Below, piece by piece: positions 11,646 to 23,081 of a DNA stretch of 64,000 nucleotides. The notes below the pieces were generated by a model. It saw only the letters and a list, made by a program, of their open reading frames with translations, did not search any database and was not told the DNA's origin. Origin of the DNA: Ziziphus jujuba. Taxonomy: Eukaryota; Streptophyta; Magnoliopsida; Rosales; Rhamnaceae. Each line of letters opens with the position of its first letter. Position 1 is the first letter of the stretch. The position numbers and the translations under genes are program-made. The stretch spans positions 20,586,001 to 20,650,000 of the forward strand of contig NC_083389.1 of the NCBI RefSeq assembly GCF_031755915.1, in the 5' to 3' direction.

Positions 11646-11760
11646 ACAGGTTCCAACCCTAGCCGCGTAAACAGTTCCGTCAACAGTAACTCTTCGGCGT
11701 GAACAGTAATCCGACGTGAACAGTATCGGTGATCAGATTGTTTCTTTGGATTAAGGAATC

Positions 11761-14700
11761 ATGACTACAAGATCTGGAAAGAGTTTTAGAGGTAGAATAA
11801 CTGACAATCAATTTGAAGAATTATTTATTCGTATGGTCGAACAAGTGGAGTCTCTTAATGTTTGGGTTAGTAATATTGAAGCCCAAATATCTCAACCTAG
11901 CAGTTCTTCAACTAACAATGAACAAGATGAGAATCCTGAAGCCAATGAGGATAAAAGTCAAGAGAAGCTGCCAGCAAAGACAATTGCTCCAGTGCCTTTC
12001 CCTACAGCCCAACAGACACCTAATTGGGTGAGAGATATATTGCAATCAACACAAGGACGTCACAATACTTTTGATGACATCACAAAGAGGGTAAAGATTG
12101 AAGTACCAGATTTCGAAGGTAAAGTAAATCCAACTGAGTTTGCTGATTGGCTTTCTTCCATTGAAGAATATTTTGATTGGTATGATATGGATGATGATCG
12201 GAGAGTAAGGTTTGCTAAGATGAAGCTAGTAGGTCTTGCCAAAATTTGGTGGATGGGTGTTGAAGGAGATTTAAGGAGAATGGGATCACCACCCATTGGT
12301 ACTTGGCAAGAGATGAAAGCCAAGCTTAGGGAAAAATACATGCCTACCAATTACTATGATAAATTATGTGAGCAAGCAATCAACTTGAAGCAAGGTAATT
12401 TATCAGTTGCTGAGTATATGCAGAAGTTTGATGAGTTGAAGATTCGAAGCCAACTACTTGAAGATCCAAGGCAAACATTAGCAAGATTTAAATCTGGTTT
12501 GAGGTCCGACATTAGGAGGGAGCTACTAAGACAACCTATCTACGGCTTAGAGCAAGCTTTTCAAGTTTCTTTGGATTTGGAGGAGTACCTTGGAAGTTTT
12601 AAAAAACTGGATATAAATCGCAGCAGCAGAGTTGTAACAAATCAGCCTTCAAAACAACCTATGAAGGCCAAGGTACCTGTTCCTAATGCTTCTGAACTTA
12701 GAGGAAAAGGCAACCAATGTTTCAAATGTGGACAGCCTGGTCATATGGCCTATAATTGTCCTAAAAGAAACCTACATCTTGATGTAGAACATCATGAAGA
12801 ACCTGATCAACAAAGAGAGGAAGATGAAGACAATTTCAACTATGGAGTTTATAATCCTGATGACTTGGAAGAAGATGAAGTAGATACTTCATTAAGTGCT
12901 GTTGTTAGACGTATCCTTTCAATTCCGAAAGATGAGAAGGAAGATTGGAAACGCACCTCTATTTTTCAAATGTTGGTTCGTTGTGAAAATCAAGCACAAA
13001 AACTTATCATTGATGGTGGGAGTAGTATGAATGTTGTGTCGGCATCTATGGTAGGACGATTAAAACTTCCTATTGAACCGCATCTACATCCATATAAAGT
13101 AGCATGGATTGACAGTACTTCAATTTCGGTAACCCAACGCTGTCTAGTTTCTTTTTCATGTGGGGTTTACAATGACTCAATTTGGTGTGATGTGATTCCG
13201 ATGAAAGTAACACATCTTCTTCTTGGTCGTCCTTGGCTGTATGATAGAGATGTGTTTCACTGTGGGAGAGAAAATACCTACTCTTTCATGTTCAAAGGTA
13301 GGAAGGTTGTGTTGAAGCCTATGACGGTAGCTGAGATGGATAAGTATAAGGTGGAAAAACCAAGTAAGGTTTCTAACAATCCACAAAAGTCTCTACATAT
13401 TCTCACTAAGAAGAATTTTGAGCGAGAAAGTAAGAAAAATGGAGTTATATATGCTGTTCTAGCAAAGGAAATAAAGAAGGAAACAGCAACGAGCAAGCAA
13501 ACGTTTCCAGTAGAGATTCAGAAGTTGTTGTCTGATTTTTCAGATTTGGTTCCGGAAGAATTTCCAAGTGAATTACCTCCTTTACGTAACATTCAGCATG
13601 CCATAGACTTTGTACCAGGAGCTCAATTACCTAATCTTCCAGCATATCGTATGAATCCTAGCGAGCATGCGGAGCTTAAGAGGCAAGTGGAGGAGTTGTT
13701 GTCCAAGGGATTCATCCGTGAGAGTTTAAGTTCTTGTGCTGTTCCTGCTTTGCTTACACCTAAGAAAGATGGGAGTTGGCGAATGTGTGTTGATAGTCGT
13801 GCGATTAACAAGATTACAATCCAATATCGCTTCCCTATCCCTCGATTTGATGACATGTTGGACATGATGGCTGGTTCGTGTATATTTTCAAAATTGGATC
13901 TAAAAAGTGGATATCACCAAATTCGTCTAAGGCTCGGAGATGAGTGGAAAACAGCTTTCAAAACAAAGGATGGTCTTTATGAATGGCTGGTAATGCCATT
14001 TGGTCTTTCAAATGCTCCAAGTACATTTATGAGGTTTATGAATCAAATTCTACAGCCATTCTTTGGTAAATTTTTGGTAGTATATTTTGATGATATATTG
14101 ATATATAGCAAGAGCAGGAAAGACCATCTTTCACATTTGCAGCAAGTTATGAGAGTTATTCGACAAGAGAAGCTCTACATAAATTTGAAGAAGTGTTGTT
14201 TTATGACATCATCAGTGGTATTCTTAGGTTATGTTGTTTCATCAAGAGGGCTGGAAATGGATCCTTTGAAGATTAAAGCTATCTTAGAGTGGCCAATTCC
14301 TAGCTCATTGCAAGAGGTACGGAGCTTTCATGGATTAGCTACATTTTATCGAAGATTTATTCGGAATTTCAGCTCAATTATGGCTCCAATAACTGATTGT
14401 ATGAAGAAAAATCAATTTCTTTGGACCAAGACAGCAACAAAAGCTTTGGAAGAGGTTAAGAAAAGATTGACTGAAGCACCAATTCTTCGACTCCCAGATT
14501 TTTCAAAGGTTTTTGAGGTAGCATGTGATGCATTTAATGTGGGAATTGGTGGCATACTTAGTCAAGAAGGGCATCCAATTGCATTTTTCAGTGAGAAATT
14601 CAATGAAGCTAAGCAAAAGTATTCTACTTATGACAAAGAATTTTATGCGGTGGTTCAAGCTTTGCGATATTGGCGTCATTATCTTATATCAAAGGAGTTT

Positions 14701-16503
14701 ATTCTATTTTCAGATCATGAAGCCCTCAAGTACATCAACTCACAAAAGAAGATGAATTATCGGCATGGGAAATGGATTTCTTTCTTGCAAGAATATTCAT
14801 TCCTTATCAAACACAAATCTGGTGCAGAAAACAAGGTTGCTGATGCATTGAGTAGAGTTGTGTATATCTTAGCTTCTATGGCAATTCAAGTTGTGGGGTT
14901 TGAATCTCTTAAAATGGATTATCCTTCTTGTAAGGATTTCAGCCTTATACATGCAGCTTTAACAAGAGGACAGCTAGGTGAATACCCTAATTTTTCACTA
15001 CATGATGGTTATCTTTTTGAAAAAACCAAACTTTGTTTGCCTAATACATCATTACGTGAGCAAATGATTTGGGAATTACATGGTGGAGGGGCAGCTGGTC
15101 ATTTTGGAAGAGATAAAACCATAGCCATGGTTGAAGATCGATTCTATTGGCCAACTTTGAAGAGGGATGTTATCAAAACAATTTCTCGATGTCAGATATG
15201 TCAATTATCAAAAGGAAGAAAGAAGAATACAGGTTTGTATATGCCTCTTCCCATACCTCATGAGCCATGGAAAGAGTTAAGCATGAATTTTGTTTTAGGA
15301 TTACCTAAAACAATAAGGGGGCATGATTGCATAATGGTTGTGGTTGATAGATTTTCAAAAATGGCACACTTTATTGCCTGTTCAAAGACCATGGATGCTG
15401 TTCACGTAGCTAAATTATTTTTCAAAGAAATAGTTCGTCTTCATGGACTACCTATGACAATAGTTTCAGATCGGGATGTAAAGTTCATGAGTTATTTTTG
15501 GAGACCCTTATGGAAGACAATGAATACTAAATTGAAGTTCTTTTCTGCTTTTCATCCACAATCAGATGGTCAAACAGAAGTTGTAAATCGAAGCTTGGGA
15601 GATTTACTTCGCTGTTTAGTTGGAGATCACATATCTAGTTGGGATCAAATACTTCCTATGGCAGAATTTGCATATAATAGCTCCATAAATAGGAGCACAG
15701 GTCGCAGTCCATTTGAAATTGTAACTGGGATGCTCCCTAGGAAGCCTATTGACTTGGTTCCTTTACCTTTGGCAGCAAGACCAAGTGCTGAAGCTGAAAC
15801 TTTTGAAAGACACATTCAAGAAATTCATGATGATATTCGCAGAAAAATTGCTCTAAGTAATGAAAGCTACAAGGCACATGCTGATTTGAAGAGAAAATTT
15901 GTTGAATTTAATGAAGGGGATATGGTAATGGTTCGGATAAGGCCTGAGTGTTTTCCTAGAGGCACTTATAAGAAGCTACATTCAAGGAATGTTGGTCCAT
16001 ATAAGATTTTAAAGAAAATCAGCTCAAATGCCTATGTCCTTGATCTACCAAAGGATATGGGTATAAGTAATGTCTTCAATATTGAGGATCTAAGTTCTTA
16101 TGAGGGACATGAAAATGATACAGCAAGAGGTAGCAAGGCAGCAAGTCTACCATCTACATTTCGATTAAAAGAGGAAATTGAAGATGTTGTTGATCATCAA
16201 ATAGTATCAACTAGAGGTGGAGGATATCAATGGTATCTTATCAAGTGGAAGGACCGACCACTTTCAGATTGCACATGGATCACTGACCAAGAATTTCAGA
16301 AACTCAATCAAGACCTCTATGATCAATTTCATGCCATCAACTTGCCGGGGTCGAGTTTTTCTAAGCCAAGGGGAATTGATGCAAGATGGAAACAACCTCT
16401 GAAAACTTATCAGAGAAGAGGAAAAACAGATTCTAAGGCCCAAACATTAATTTGGCATGATCTAGGACAAGATGGGCTTATTTGGGATCTTCAAGGATTT
16501 TAG
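11761..16503 (+). CDS. Ty3/gypsy gag-pol polyprotein (1,580 aa)
   Basis: Single open frame, no stops. Gag covers about residues 90-290, with a CCHC knuckle CFKCGQPGHMAYNC at 320-333. Protease has IIDGGSS with Asp418 (DGG in place of DSG, a variant known in plant Ty3 elements). RT has YFDD at 775-778. RNase H has CDA, DKE and SDHEAL. Integrase has an HHCC region ending CQIC, Asp1237 and Glu1273 with the expected 35-residue spacing, but Asn1176 (MNFVLGLP) where the first catalytic Asp of the triad is expected. GPYKILKKI near 1,412 is the GPY/F module. A chromodomain lies at about 1,471-1,525, with WYLIKWKDRPLSDCTW. The start is the first ATG after the PBS. The last 41 codons lie inside the 3' LTR. 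Gag and pol share one frame, so no recoding site is needed. Confidence 0.95.
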   Translation: MTTRSGKSFRGRITDNQFEELFIRMVEQVESLNVWVSNIEAQISQPSSSSTNNEQDENPEANEDKSQEKLPAKTIAPVPFPTAQQTPNWVRDILQSTQGRHNTFDDITKRVKIEVPDFEGKVNPTEFADWLSSIEEYFDWYDMDDDRRVRFAKMKLVGLAKIWWMGVEGDLRRMGSPPIGTWQEMKAKLREKYMPTNYYDKLCEQAINLKQGNLSVAEYMQKFDELKIRSQLLEDPRQTLARFKSGLRSDIRRELLRQPIYGLEQAFQVSLDLEEYLGSFKKLDINRSSRVVTNQPSKQPMKAKVPVPNASELRGKGNQCFKCGQPGHMAYNCPKRNLHLDVEHHEEPDQQREEDEDNFNYGVYNPDDLEEDEVDTSLSAVVRRILSIPKDEKEDWKRTSIFQMLVRCENQAQKLIIDGGSSMNVVSASMVGRLKLPIEPHLHPYKVAWIDSTSISVTQRCLVSFSCGVYNDSIWCDVIPMKVTHLLLGRPWLYDRDVFHCGRENTYSFMFKGRKVVLKPMTVAEMDKYKVEKPSKVSNNPQKSLHILTKKNFERESKKNGVIYAVLAKEIKKETATSKQTFPVEIQKLLSDFSDLVPEEFPSELPPLRNIQHAIDFVPGAQLPNLPAYRMNPSEHAELKRQVEELLSKGFIRESLSSCAVPALLTPKKDGSWRMCVDSRAINKITIQYRFPIPRFDDMLDMMAGSCIFSKLDLKSGYHQIRLRLGDEWKTAFKTKDGLYEWLVMPFGLSNAPSTFMRFMNQILQPFFGKFLVVYFDDILIYSKSRKDHLSHLQQVMRVIRQEKLYINLKKCCFMTSSVVFLGYVVSSRGLEMDPLKIKAILEWPIPSSLQEVRSFHGLATFYRRFIRNFSSIMAPITDCMKKNQFLWTKTATKALEEVKKRLTEAPILRLPDFSKVFEVACDAFNVGIGGILSQEGHPIAFFSEKFNEAKQKYSTYDKEFYAVVQALRYWRHYLISKEFILFSDHEALKYINSQKKMNYRHGKWISFLQEYSFLIKHKSGAENKVADALSRVVYILASMAIQVVGFESLKMDYPSCKDFSLIHAALTRGQLGEYPNFSLHDGYLFEKTKLCLPNTSLREQMIWELHGGGAAGHFGRDKTIAMVEDRFYWPTLKRDVIKTISRCQICQLSKGRKKNTGLYMPLPIPHEPWKELSMNFVLGLPKTIRGHDCIMVVVDRFSKMAHFIACSKTMDAVHVAKLFFKEIVRLHGLPMTIVSDRDVKFMSYFWRPLWKTMNTKLKFFSAFHPQSDGQTEVVNRSLGDLLRCLVGDHISSWDQILPMAEFAYNSSINRSTGRSPFEIVTGMLPRKPIDLVPLPLAARPSAEAETFERHIQEIHDDIRRKIALSNESYKAHADLKRKFVEFNEGDMVMVRIRPECFPRGTYKKLHSRNVGPYKILKKISSNAYVLDLPKDMGISNVFNIEDLSSYEGHENDTARGSKAASLPSTFRLKEEIEDVVDHQIVSTRGGGYQWYLIKWKDRPLSDCTWITDQEFQKLNQDLYDQFHAINLPGSSFSKPRGIDARWKQPLKTYQRRGKTDSKAQTLIWHDLGQDGLIWDLQGF
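16368..16375 (+). promoter_or_regulatory. Polypurine tract
   Basis: AAGGGGAA directly before the 3' LTR start (one T between) is the plus-strand primer for reverse transcription. It is inside the open reading frame, so it is also coding. Confidence 0.85.
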
Positions 16504-16862
16504 TAGATTAATTTAGTTTCCTATTTTTAATTAGAGCATTTTATTATTTAATTAGGTTTCCTATTGTTTTCAGTTTCTTAATGTTATTAGTTTCCGTATT
16601 TAACTAGGTTTCCTATTATTTTAGTTTCCTAATATTATTAGATGATTTTAATATAAATAGAGTTCTTTGTAATTCTGGGGGCAGTTAATCAATATTACAA
16701 GAATTTTATGAGATTATTTTCTCTGATTTTGTGTGATGCAAAACAAACTTAGGTGTGATGCCTAGGGTTTGGGAGTGATTCCTAAAATCAATCTAGTGTG
16801 ATACTAGAACCCTATCTATTTCTTTTTTGTTTTTTTTTTCTTTCCCTATCTGTCCTACATCA
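16377..16862 (+). repeat. 3' LTR of the Ty3 element
   Basis: It is 486 bp long, the same sequence as the 5' LTR apart from two substitutions and one T deletion. The ORF ends in it at the TAG 16,501-16,503. Right target duplication ATGTT is at 16,863-16,867. Confidence 0.97.
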
Positions 16863-16879
16863 ATGTTCGTCTACTGCAG

Positions 16880-17045
16880 ATGGGATGCCTTTAAGCGGCA
16901 AATGGGAGACATGCTTTGCCACAGTGATCAAAAGGGTATTGAAATGAGAAAGCCCAGTGGATCACTCTATACATTTCCCATGCCAGATTGCATGTGTAAA
17001 CAAGCCGAAGCAAGTATCGAGAGCAGTACTACCACAGATACATAG
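16880..17045 (+). pseudogene. Fucosyltransferase pseudogene terminal exon
   Basis: After ctactgcag the frame reads WDAFKRQMGDMLCHSDQKG, then EMRKPSGSLYTFPMPDCMCK and a short Ser/Thr tail ending in TAG at 17,043-17,045. This is the conserved C-terminus of the subfamily. The phase fits the donor at 10,382. The Ty3 element lies between the two, leaving only 17 bp of original intron before this exon, so branch point and pyrimidine tract now come partly from the LTR. Confidence 0.9.
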
Positions 17046-17488
17046 ATAGGAGGTTCAGTATAAAAAATTGTCTTGGGTAATAATTTATTTTATTTTATTA
17101 TTATAATTTTTTTTGTATACATGTAATTTATGTGATGGTATTCTTTCATTCGAGTAGAGTGGTGTTGGAGGTTCTGATTCTTTGTTGGGTTGGGTAGACT
17201 GCCATCCGAAACAGTGGTTTGGTTAACAAAATTCATTGTACATGGAATGTAAAAATTCTTTTGTAGCAAAAATCTTCTGCTTCTTTTCTTCTGTGACTCG
17301 ATGGAAGAGTATTTTGTAACAAGCAATGTTCAAAATTTGTTTATGATTATTATTACTATTTTTTATTGTTATTTTTTTCCTTTTCTGAATAATATGGAAC
17401 ATCGAAAAGCACCACCATATCTTTAGCGGTGTAGACTGACATGACAGTTTTTTTAGGTGAAATAATGGTAGGTCTCCTAATAGCTTTT
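17046..17488. other. Old 3' UTR and flank of the pseudogene
   Basis: AT-rich sequence following the stop codon, with 'tttattttattattataatt' runs. No other gene was seen. It ends where homology to copy C (61,620) begins. Confidence 0.45.
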
Positions 17489-20400
17489 GCAGGCCATCAA
17501 AATATTTGTTCCATCTGTGAAGAGATAAAAAAAAAAAAAAAAAAAAGTAACAATTAAAAAAAAAAAAATAAAAATTTTGGGAAAGGAGGATTTGGATAAC
17601 TTGTAATTAGGTGAATTATTTAAAAAAAGAAAAAAAAAAAAGAAAAAGTACTCCCATTCGGCTAATGGAATTCATGTTTTTATGAAGTACTTGTCTATGA
17701 GTAACAGAATAAATGCTGCATTTTATGTTTTTATTTATTTATTTATTTTTGATTTCTTACAACAAATCCGCACAATTTCCCTTTAATATTTCTAACCCAT
17801 TACTTTAAAAAGTGTAGGTGTGAGGGGTTTGCATTTTATGTTCGTATCAACTTTTCTTTATATGCAAAATCATAATTAATTAACAATTCAATTATTTTTT
17901 TGATCAAGAGAATTATTCAAATCTCACATGTGTGAAAGAATGCGGACATTTCAATTAGATTAGGGGAGAAAGATGGTGGCACTAGGCCAACCAAAAGTTT
18001 TTATGTGTTATTTTTGTTGAAAATATATATTTTTATTTATTTCACTTTTTTTCCACCTCTCCTCTCCTCTATGTGATTCCGGTAAATATTTCTTCTAAGA
18101 GCCTCTTCATTCATCTCTATCTCTTCCTTTTGTCCCTATATCTTTCCTTTACTTCTAAATCTTTTGTTAAAATCTAAATTTATTATTATTTTTTTTAATG
18201 GAAAGTAAACGGCCTTTACTACTTTTTTCCTCTCGCTGGAAACCATAGTTGGCCAGAAAACCCCAACAGGTTGGCAACAGTAAAAACTCATATATCTTTA
18301 TTAAATTGTGGGTAAAATTTGCAAACTAAGAAAAGAAATTTGGGAAAAAAGGTCTAAGTTTTGGCTTTAAAAGAAATTGATGAAGCAATAAAGAGTTTGC
18401 ATTCGGCTGGGTTTCTTCATGGAACATAAAATTGGGTTTAGAGAAAACATAGTTTGCCACCATTTAAATTATATCACCTTTGCTTGGTCAACTTAGATTA
18501 GGATCGTTTTAATGCAAAAAGGGCAAAAGTCATAGCCATAGTCACACCAGGTGTTACCATCCTACCTAAATTTTTCTTCCCTGCAAAGACAATTAGCAAA
18601 TCAAATATGATAAATTATTATACAGGGATTTGAGCTTTACCTAAGCTTTTGAGGATCCAATGATACATTACAAATTGGATATCAATGCCCATGATTTATC
18701 TTTCTTTTATTATTATTCCATTTTTATGTTTAAAATGTTTCCTAAACTATTGATATTTAACAATTAATAAATGAAAAGGTTAATATTCATCTTTTCATTA
18801 ATTTTTTATTTTTAAATTTAATCTTATTAACTCATAAAAATAGTGTTTCAAAAATAAATAAAATTGTAATAAATTTATACAACTATGAAGAAAATCTGAA
18901 AAACAAAATATTTTAATAGAAAAATAAATACCTTATTGACCTAATAAAGAAAGGAGTTTCCACTCAAGGCTTTGCCCAAAGCACTGAAGTAATTTCGACG
19001 TAATTTCTTTTATTTATTTATTGTTGTAACTTGACAAATAGAAGGCATTATTTGATTAGCTTCTAAAAATCAATACAAAAGGTGTAGTCCACTAGTGGTA
19101 GGACTTGTAAATAAAAATTCCAATTAAATAGAAATAAAGATTTACAAAAATGTCTAACCTAAAGAAAATAATAAAATAATATAATCAACATACAAGACGA
19201 ATTCAACAATTATTATGTACACAACGTTGCTAAAAGGGTTCTAATTTAAATAAAACTTAATTTTTCTAGTTCCTAAACTAGACAAAGGAAGAGCCATCAG
19301 CAATTTTTAAATAAATTTTTCTTCCCATCAATTTTCGTATAAATTCCAAGAATAATTAATTTTCATTTAACTGGTTTAATGGGAAAGCAAATTATGACAC
19401 AAAGATTGTAGAAATGTATATATATATATATATATATTGAGAAAAACGCAAAAAGGAATAAATATTTAGGGATCTTGTTGGAATATGTCTAACCTTATCA
19501 AAGTATTGGTTGAAATTTTTCTTTGTGAGATTTTCTTTTCCCTTTGAAATATTAGTCTTGAAGTTGAGAAGAACAACTGTCAAAGCAGAGAAGAAAATTG
19601 TGGAAAAGAGCACAAAGAAGAAAAGGGCGTGGAAAGAGCGCATATGATTTATTATCTTATTTTGATGGAATTATTAAATTATAAACTTTTAAAATTATGA
19701 AGGATAAATCATGGCTATTGACATGCATTTGCCATGTGTTATTGGATCCTCAAAAGCTTACAAAAAGTTTAGAACACCAAAAAAGGATCCAAATTCATTA
19801 TACAGTTAGGCATACATCAAGGTAAACTAATTTCTTTTACATCGGATTTTTTTTTTTTATTAATCCTTAAGTCATATTATATGTCAAGATTTAAATTCAA
19901 AAAGTCAAATATAGATTCAGTGACATAATACTAAAACTTTATTTAAGAAAATTGAATATTGTCGAATTCTCATAATTAATAAATGTAATTTTAAATATCA
20001 ATCATTTATGCTATCTAAGAGTTGAAAAAAGAAATTCTAATATTAGTACTGACAATAAGGACCTTATATCAGTCTGATTGTGATATTATATATAATAGAT
20101 ATACATATATATATATATATATATACAATTAGGCTGAAATCAGATCCTTGATATCAGAATTAGCATTCAAACTTTCTTTTCCAACCACTAGATTATATCA
20201 ATGACTAATATTTAAAATTATATTTGTTATTTATTGGCTCTAATAGGGTTTAGTTTTCTTAAATAGGGTTTTAATATATCGTTAAAATCATATTTGACAA
20301 TTTTTTGAATTTTAAATCTAGCTCTTGCAAGAAGATCTTATTTAAAAAATATCATGTTGTCTTAATGTGAATCTAAGTGTATTTATGTATATATAACTAG

Positions 20401-20845
20401 AAAAATGTTCCCAATGAAATAATTTTCTATACAGTTTTAATATGCTGGGAATATAGTTACCACCACTTATATTAAGTATTATGTATCTAGTGACATGATA
20501 AGTGTTAAGAGTTATTACTTGTCCAAGTAAGCTTTTAATCCTAATTCATTAATTGAGATAACACTTTTAACATTTTATGTTAAAGATATGTTCTTAACAG
20601 AACAATTCTCTCTCATATATAACCTTGATATGTTGGAACATCCATATTTTATGTTGGAAACCTATTGACATGACAATTACAAAGGGCTTGTCATTTGCAA
20701 CTAAATATTTACTTTAAATTATCAATTGTAGTGACAACTTCTTTTTCTTTTCTTTTTTTCTTTTTTTTTTTGACACCTTTAGTACTTGACACATTAGCAT
20801 GTTCTTATGTTATCTTGGACATATATTCCCAACGTATCATTATTG

Positions 20846-20871
20846 ATATATATATATATATATATAGACAC

Positions 20872-20926
<55 letters not shown>
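20846..20926. repeat. Compound (TA)n-(GA)n microsatellite
   Basis: A (TA)10 run followed by about 26 GA units. The nearby ORF of Arg-Glu repeats is only this microsatellite translated. Copy B (58,546-58,590) has a much shorter GA part, so the tract length differs between duplicates. Confidence 0.95.
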
Positions 20927-23081
20927 CTATTAGGAGCATGTGATATGCTAATTGTTGAAGGTGTTACTTAGTTAGACAAATACTAACCCTTAGCACCTGT
21001 GACATCATTAGTGTCCAATATAAGCTAGAAACTAGGTTTTTGACAAATCAAAATTATATATATTTATATATGTAAAAAAAAAATCCACTATTCTTAAAAA
21101 TTTAAACCATTAGAAAGTGAATATATATGGGTGTCTATAATTTTGGTTCTAATATTTTGTTAAATTATTGTCGTTTTCAAAAGTTTAAATTGTCAGAAAG
21201 TAAGTTTAATATGTGTAGCAAATTATGTCAAAGATATATAACACATATACACACACACACATGATTGCTTAGAAATATATAGACTTTCAGTGCAAGTGAC
21301 ATATTAATTTATAACAAAATTACAATTTAGCACCTTCAAAATTTGCACCCCCCTCTATTTTTGTTATTTCATTTTGTTTTTTTGTAACATTTGATACCGT
21401 GTAGTTTCAAAAACATATACTTTTGCCCATATCTAACAAATTCCGTAAAAAAAAAAAGGGTTATGTGAGTTGCACCAGACCCAAAAAGTGTTTTTTTTTA
21501 TAATTAATTTTGACATAAAATCAAAAAAGAAGAAGATATATGTGTAGAAAAAGAGGAAGACAAAGAAGATGATATGTTTGTAGAAGAAAAAGGACTAGAT
21601 GAACGAAGAATAATATTAAAGATATTAAGTAAACCTACCAAGATTATACCAAGTGTCATGAGTGAATATTTTATTCATTAATATATTATTATAATTTAGT
21701 TATAGATAAGTGAATTATTGAAGGAATAAATATAATTAAATATAAACAAATAAAATACTAACATATGACACTTAATATACATCATGTTGATAAAATTATT
21801 TGGTATTTCTAGCTTTATTCAATGAATCAAATATACAAGAAGAAGAAGTAGAGAGGTATGCAGCCTTTTTAATATAATATATTTAAAAGCAACTCCAATG
21901 GTAAATTGCATTTTATCATTGGCATTTCTAAATTTTGACATTGATATACCTTTTCCAATAATAAATACTAATGTAAATGACAAATTTTGATATTACCTCT
22001 CTAATGACATATGACAAAAAATAGCATAGACAAATATATATTTTATTTAGCTGCATTATTTTATTTTATCTACCAAAAAAGTTTGGATTTGTTCCACTTT
22101 TTAAACTTTATCAATTAAAAAACTAAAAAGTTTATTATTTAATGATGTTAGATCCCATAAATTTTATTGTAGTGGGGTCCACTCCTCAAAAATGCAATGC
22201 TCAAATGAAACATACAAAGAGCATAATTATGCTATTTTTTTTGACATTGCAATGAAAGGATGTAATGTTAGTGGAAATTCTTAAAGATAGAAAATCTATT
22301 ATCCAAAACAATAAATAAATAAATTATGCCTAATGGTAGAGAATCAAGTAATTTATAATCTTTTGCTATATGTTGTAACATTTGGCCAGTTTAGTGCAAA
22401 GATAATAAAGTGCAACAACCAACTTCTTACCCCTGGCTGAACCAATAATATACTCATACTACATTACAAGGGCATAAAATGATACAGCCATAGGACATGC
22501 ACGTTGCACTTGCCCATGAAGACTTTTTTTGGTTTGTTGAGTGCAATGTTAACAAAAAAGACAAATTAATGGACAATAAATATTTGTCTGTTAAGGCTTT
22601 CTATATGTTCAAGAATATACAAGAAGGGTACTATAAAACTGAAAAAACTAATGAGATAATTAGGATTACAAGGAGATGTATAATGAGGATAAATACTACA
22701 ACTGAATTAGGACTGCACCACCGAATGAAAAGGAAAAGAGATAATGGACTTATCACAACTAATATATGCTAACATACAATACACCAAACCCCCAAAAATT
22801 GAAAATAACATACAATAACCCAAACCCCCAGTACTGCCACACTCTGAATACAAACTGCATATGTTTTTCCATCATACAAAGTTTTTTTGTTTTCATCTCT
22901 GGTTCTTCTTCTTCCTCCACCATACAGATTTTTTTATTTGAATATCTGGTTCTTCTTCTTCATCTTCAACTTCTTCTTCTTCTTCTATGCTCTCTGGATC
23001 TTCTTCTTCTTCTTCACTTCTTTTTCATTTCTTTCTGCATATATCTGGTTTTCATCGAAATTAATTTTAAAAAATGAAAAA

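Larger units (their letters stand above)
11145..16862 (+). mobile_element. Full-length Ty3/gypsy chromovirus-type LTR retrotransposon
   Basis: The 5,718-bp element has LTRs at 11,145-11,631 and 16,377-16,862, TG...CA ends, a primer-binding site, a polypurine tract and a single open 1,580-codon gag-pol frame. Domain order is gag, CCHC knuckle, protease, RT, RNase H, integrase, chromodomain. That order and the chromodomain put it among plant chromoviruses; I cannot decide between Reina, Galadriel and Tekay lineages. The LTRs differ at three sites only (A/G near 11,430, a one-T indel in 'ggg(t)tttggg', C/T near 11,596), so it is young. It lies in the same orientation as the host pseudogene. The first integrase acidic residue is Asn, so it may not be able to move by itself. 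Confidence 0.97.
4299..17045 (+). pseudogene. O-fucosyltransferase-family (GT106-like) pseudogene, whole locus
   Basis: A plant O-fucosyltransferase-family gene (Golgi type II membrane proteins that use GDP-fucose or a related donor). Placed pieces: exon 1 4,299-4,667, exon-2 relic about 5,881-5,955, then 7,211-7,408, 8,394-8,598, 8,710-8,877, 9,778-9,945, 10,190-10,381 and the terminal exon 16,880-17,045. Most junctions have GT and AG, and phases join correctly across several introns. The exon block coding the glycine-rich 'ANGGLNQQR'-type motif is not found between 5,955 and 7,211. Damage: TAG 4,446-4,448 before the membrane anchor, TAA 7,368-7,370, TGA 8,779-8,781, an extra base near 10,322, and a 5.7-kb Ty3 insertion in the last intron. 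Family assignment is from recognised sequence. Loss of function is inferred from the breaks. Confidence 0.85.

Noticed and set aside
11761..16503. Protease DGG as a loss-of-function change
   Set aside because: DGG in place of DSG is a recurring variant in plant Ty3 elements, so it is not evidence of a dead protease. The integrase Asn is treated separately because the MDF Asp is near-universal.
20695..20943. ORF ending in Arg-Glu repeats
   Set aside because: It is a translated (GA)n microsatellite.
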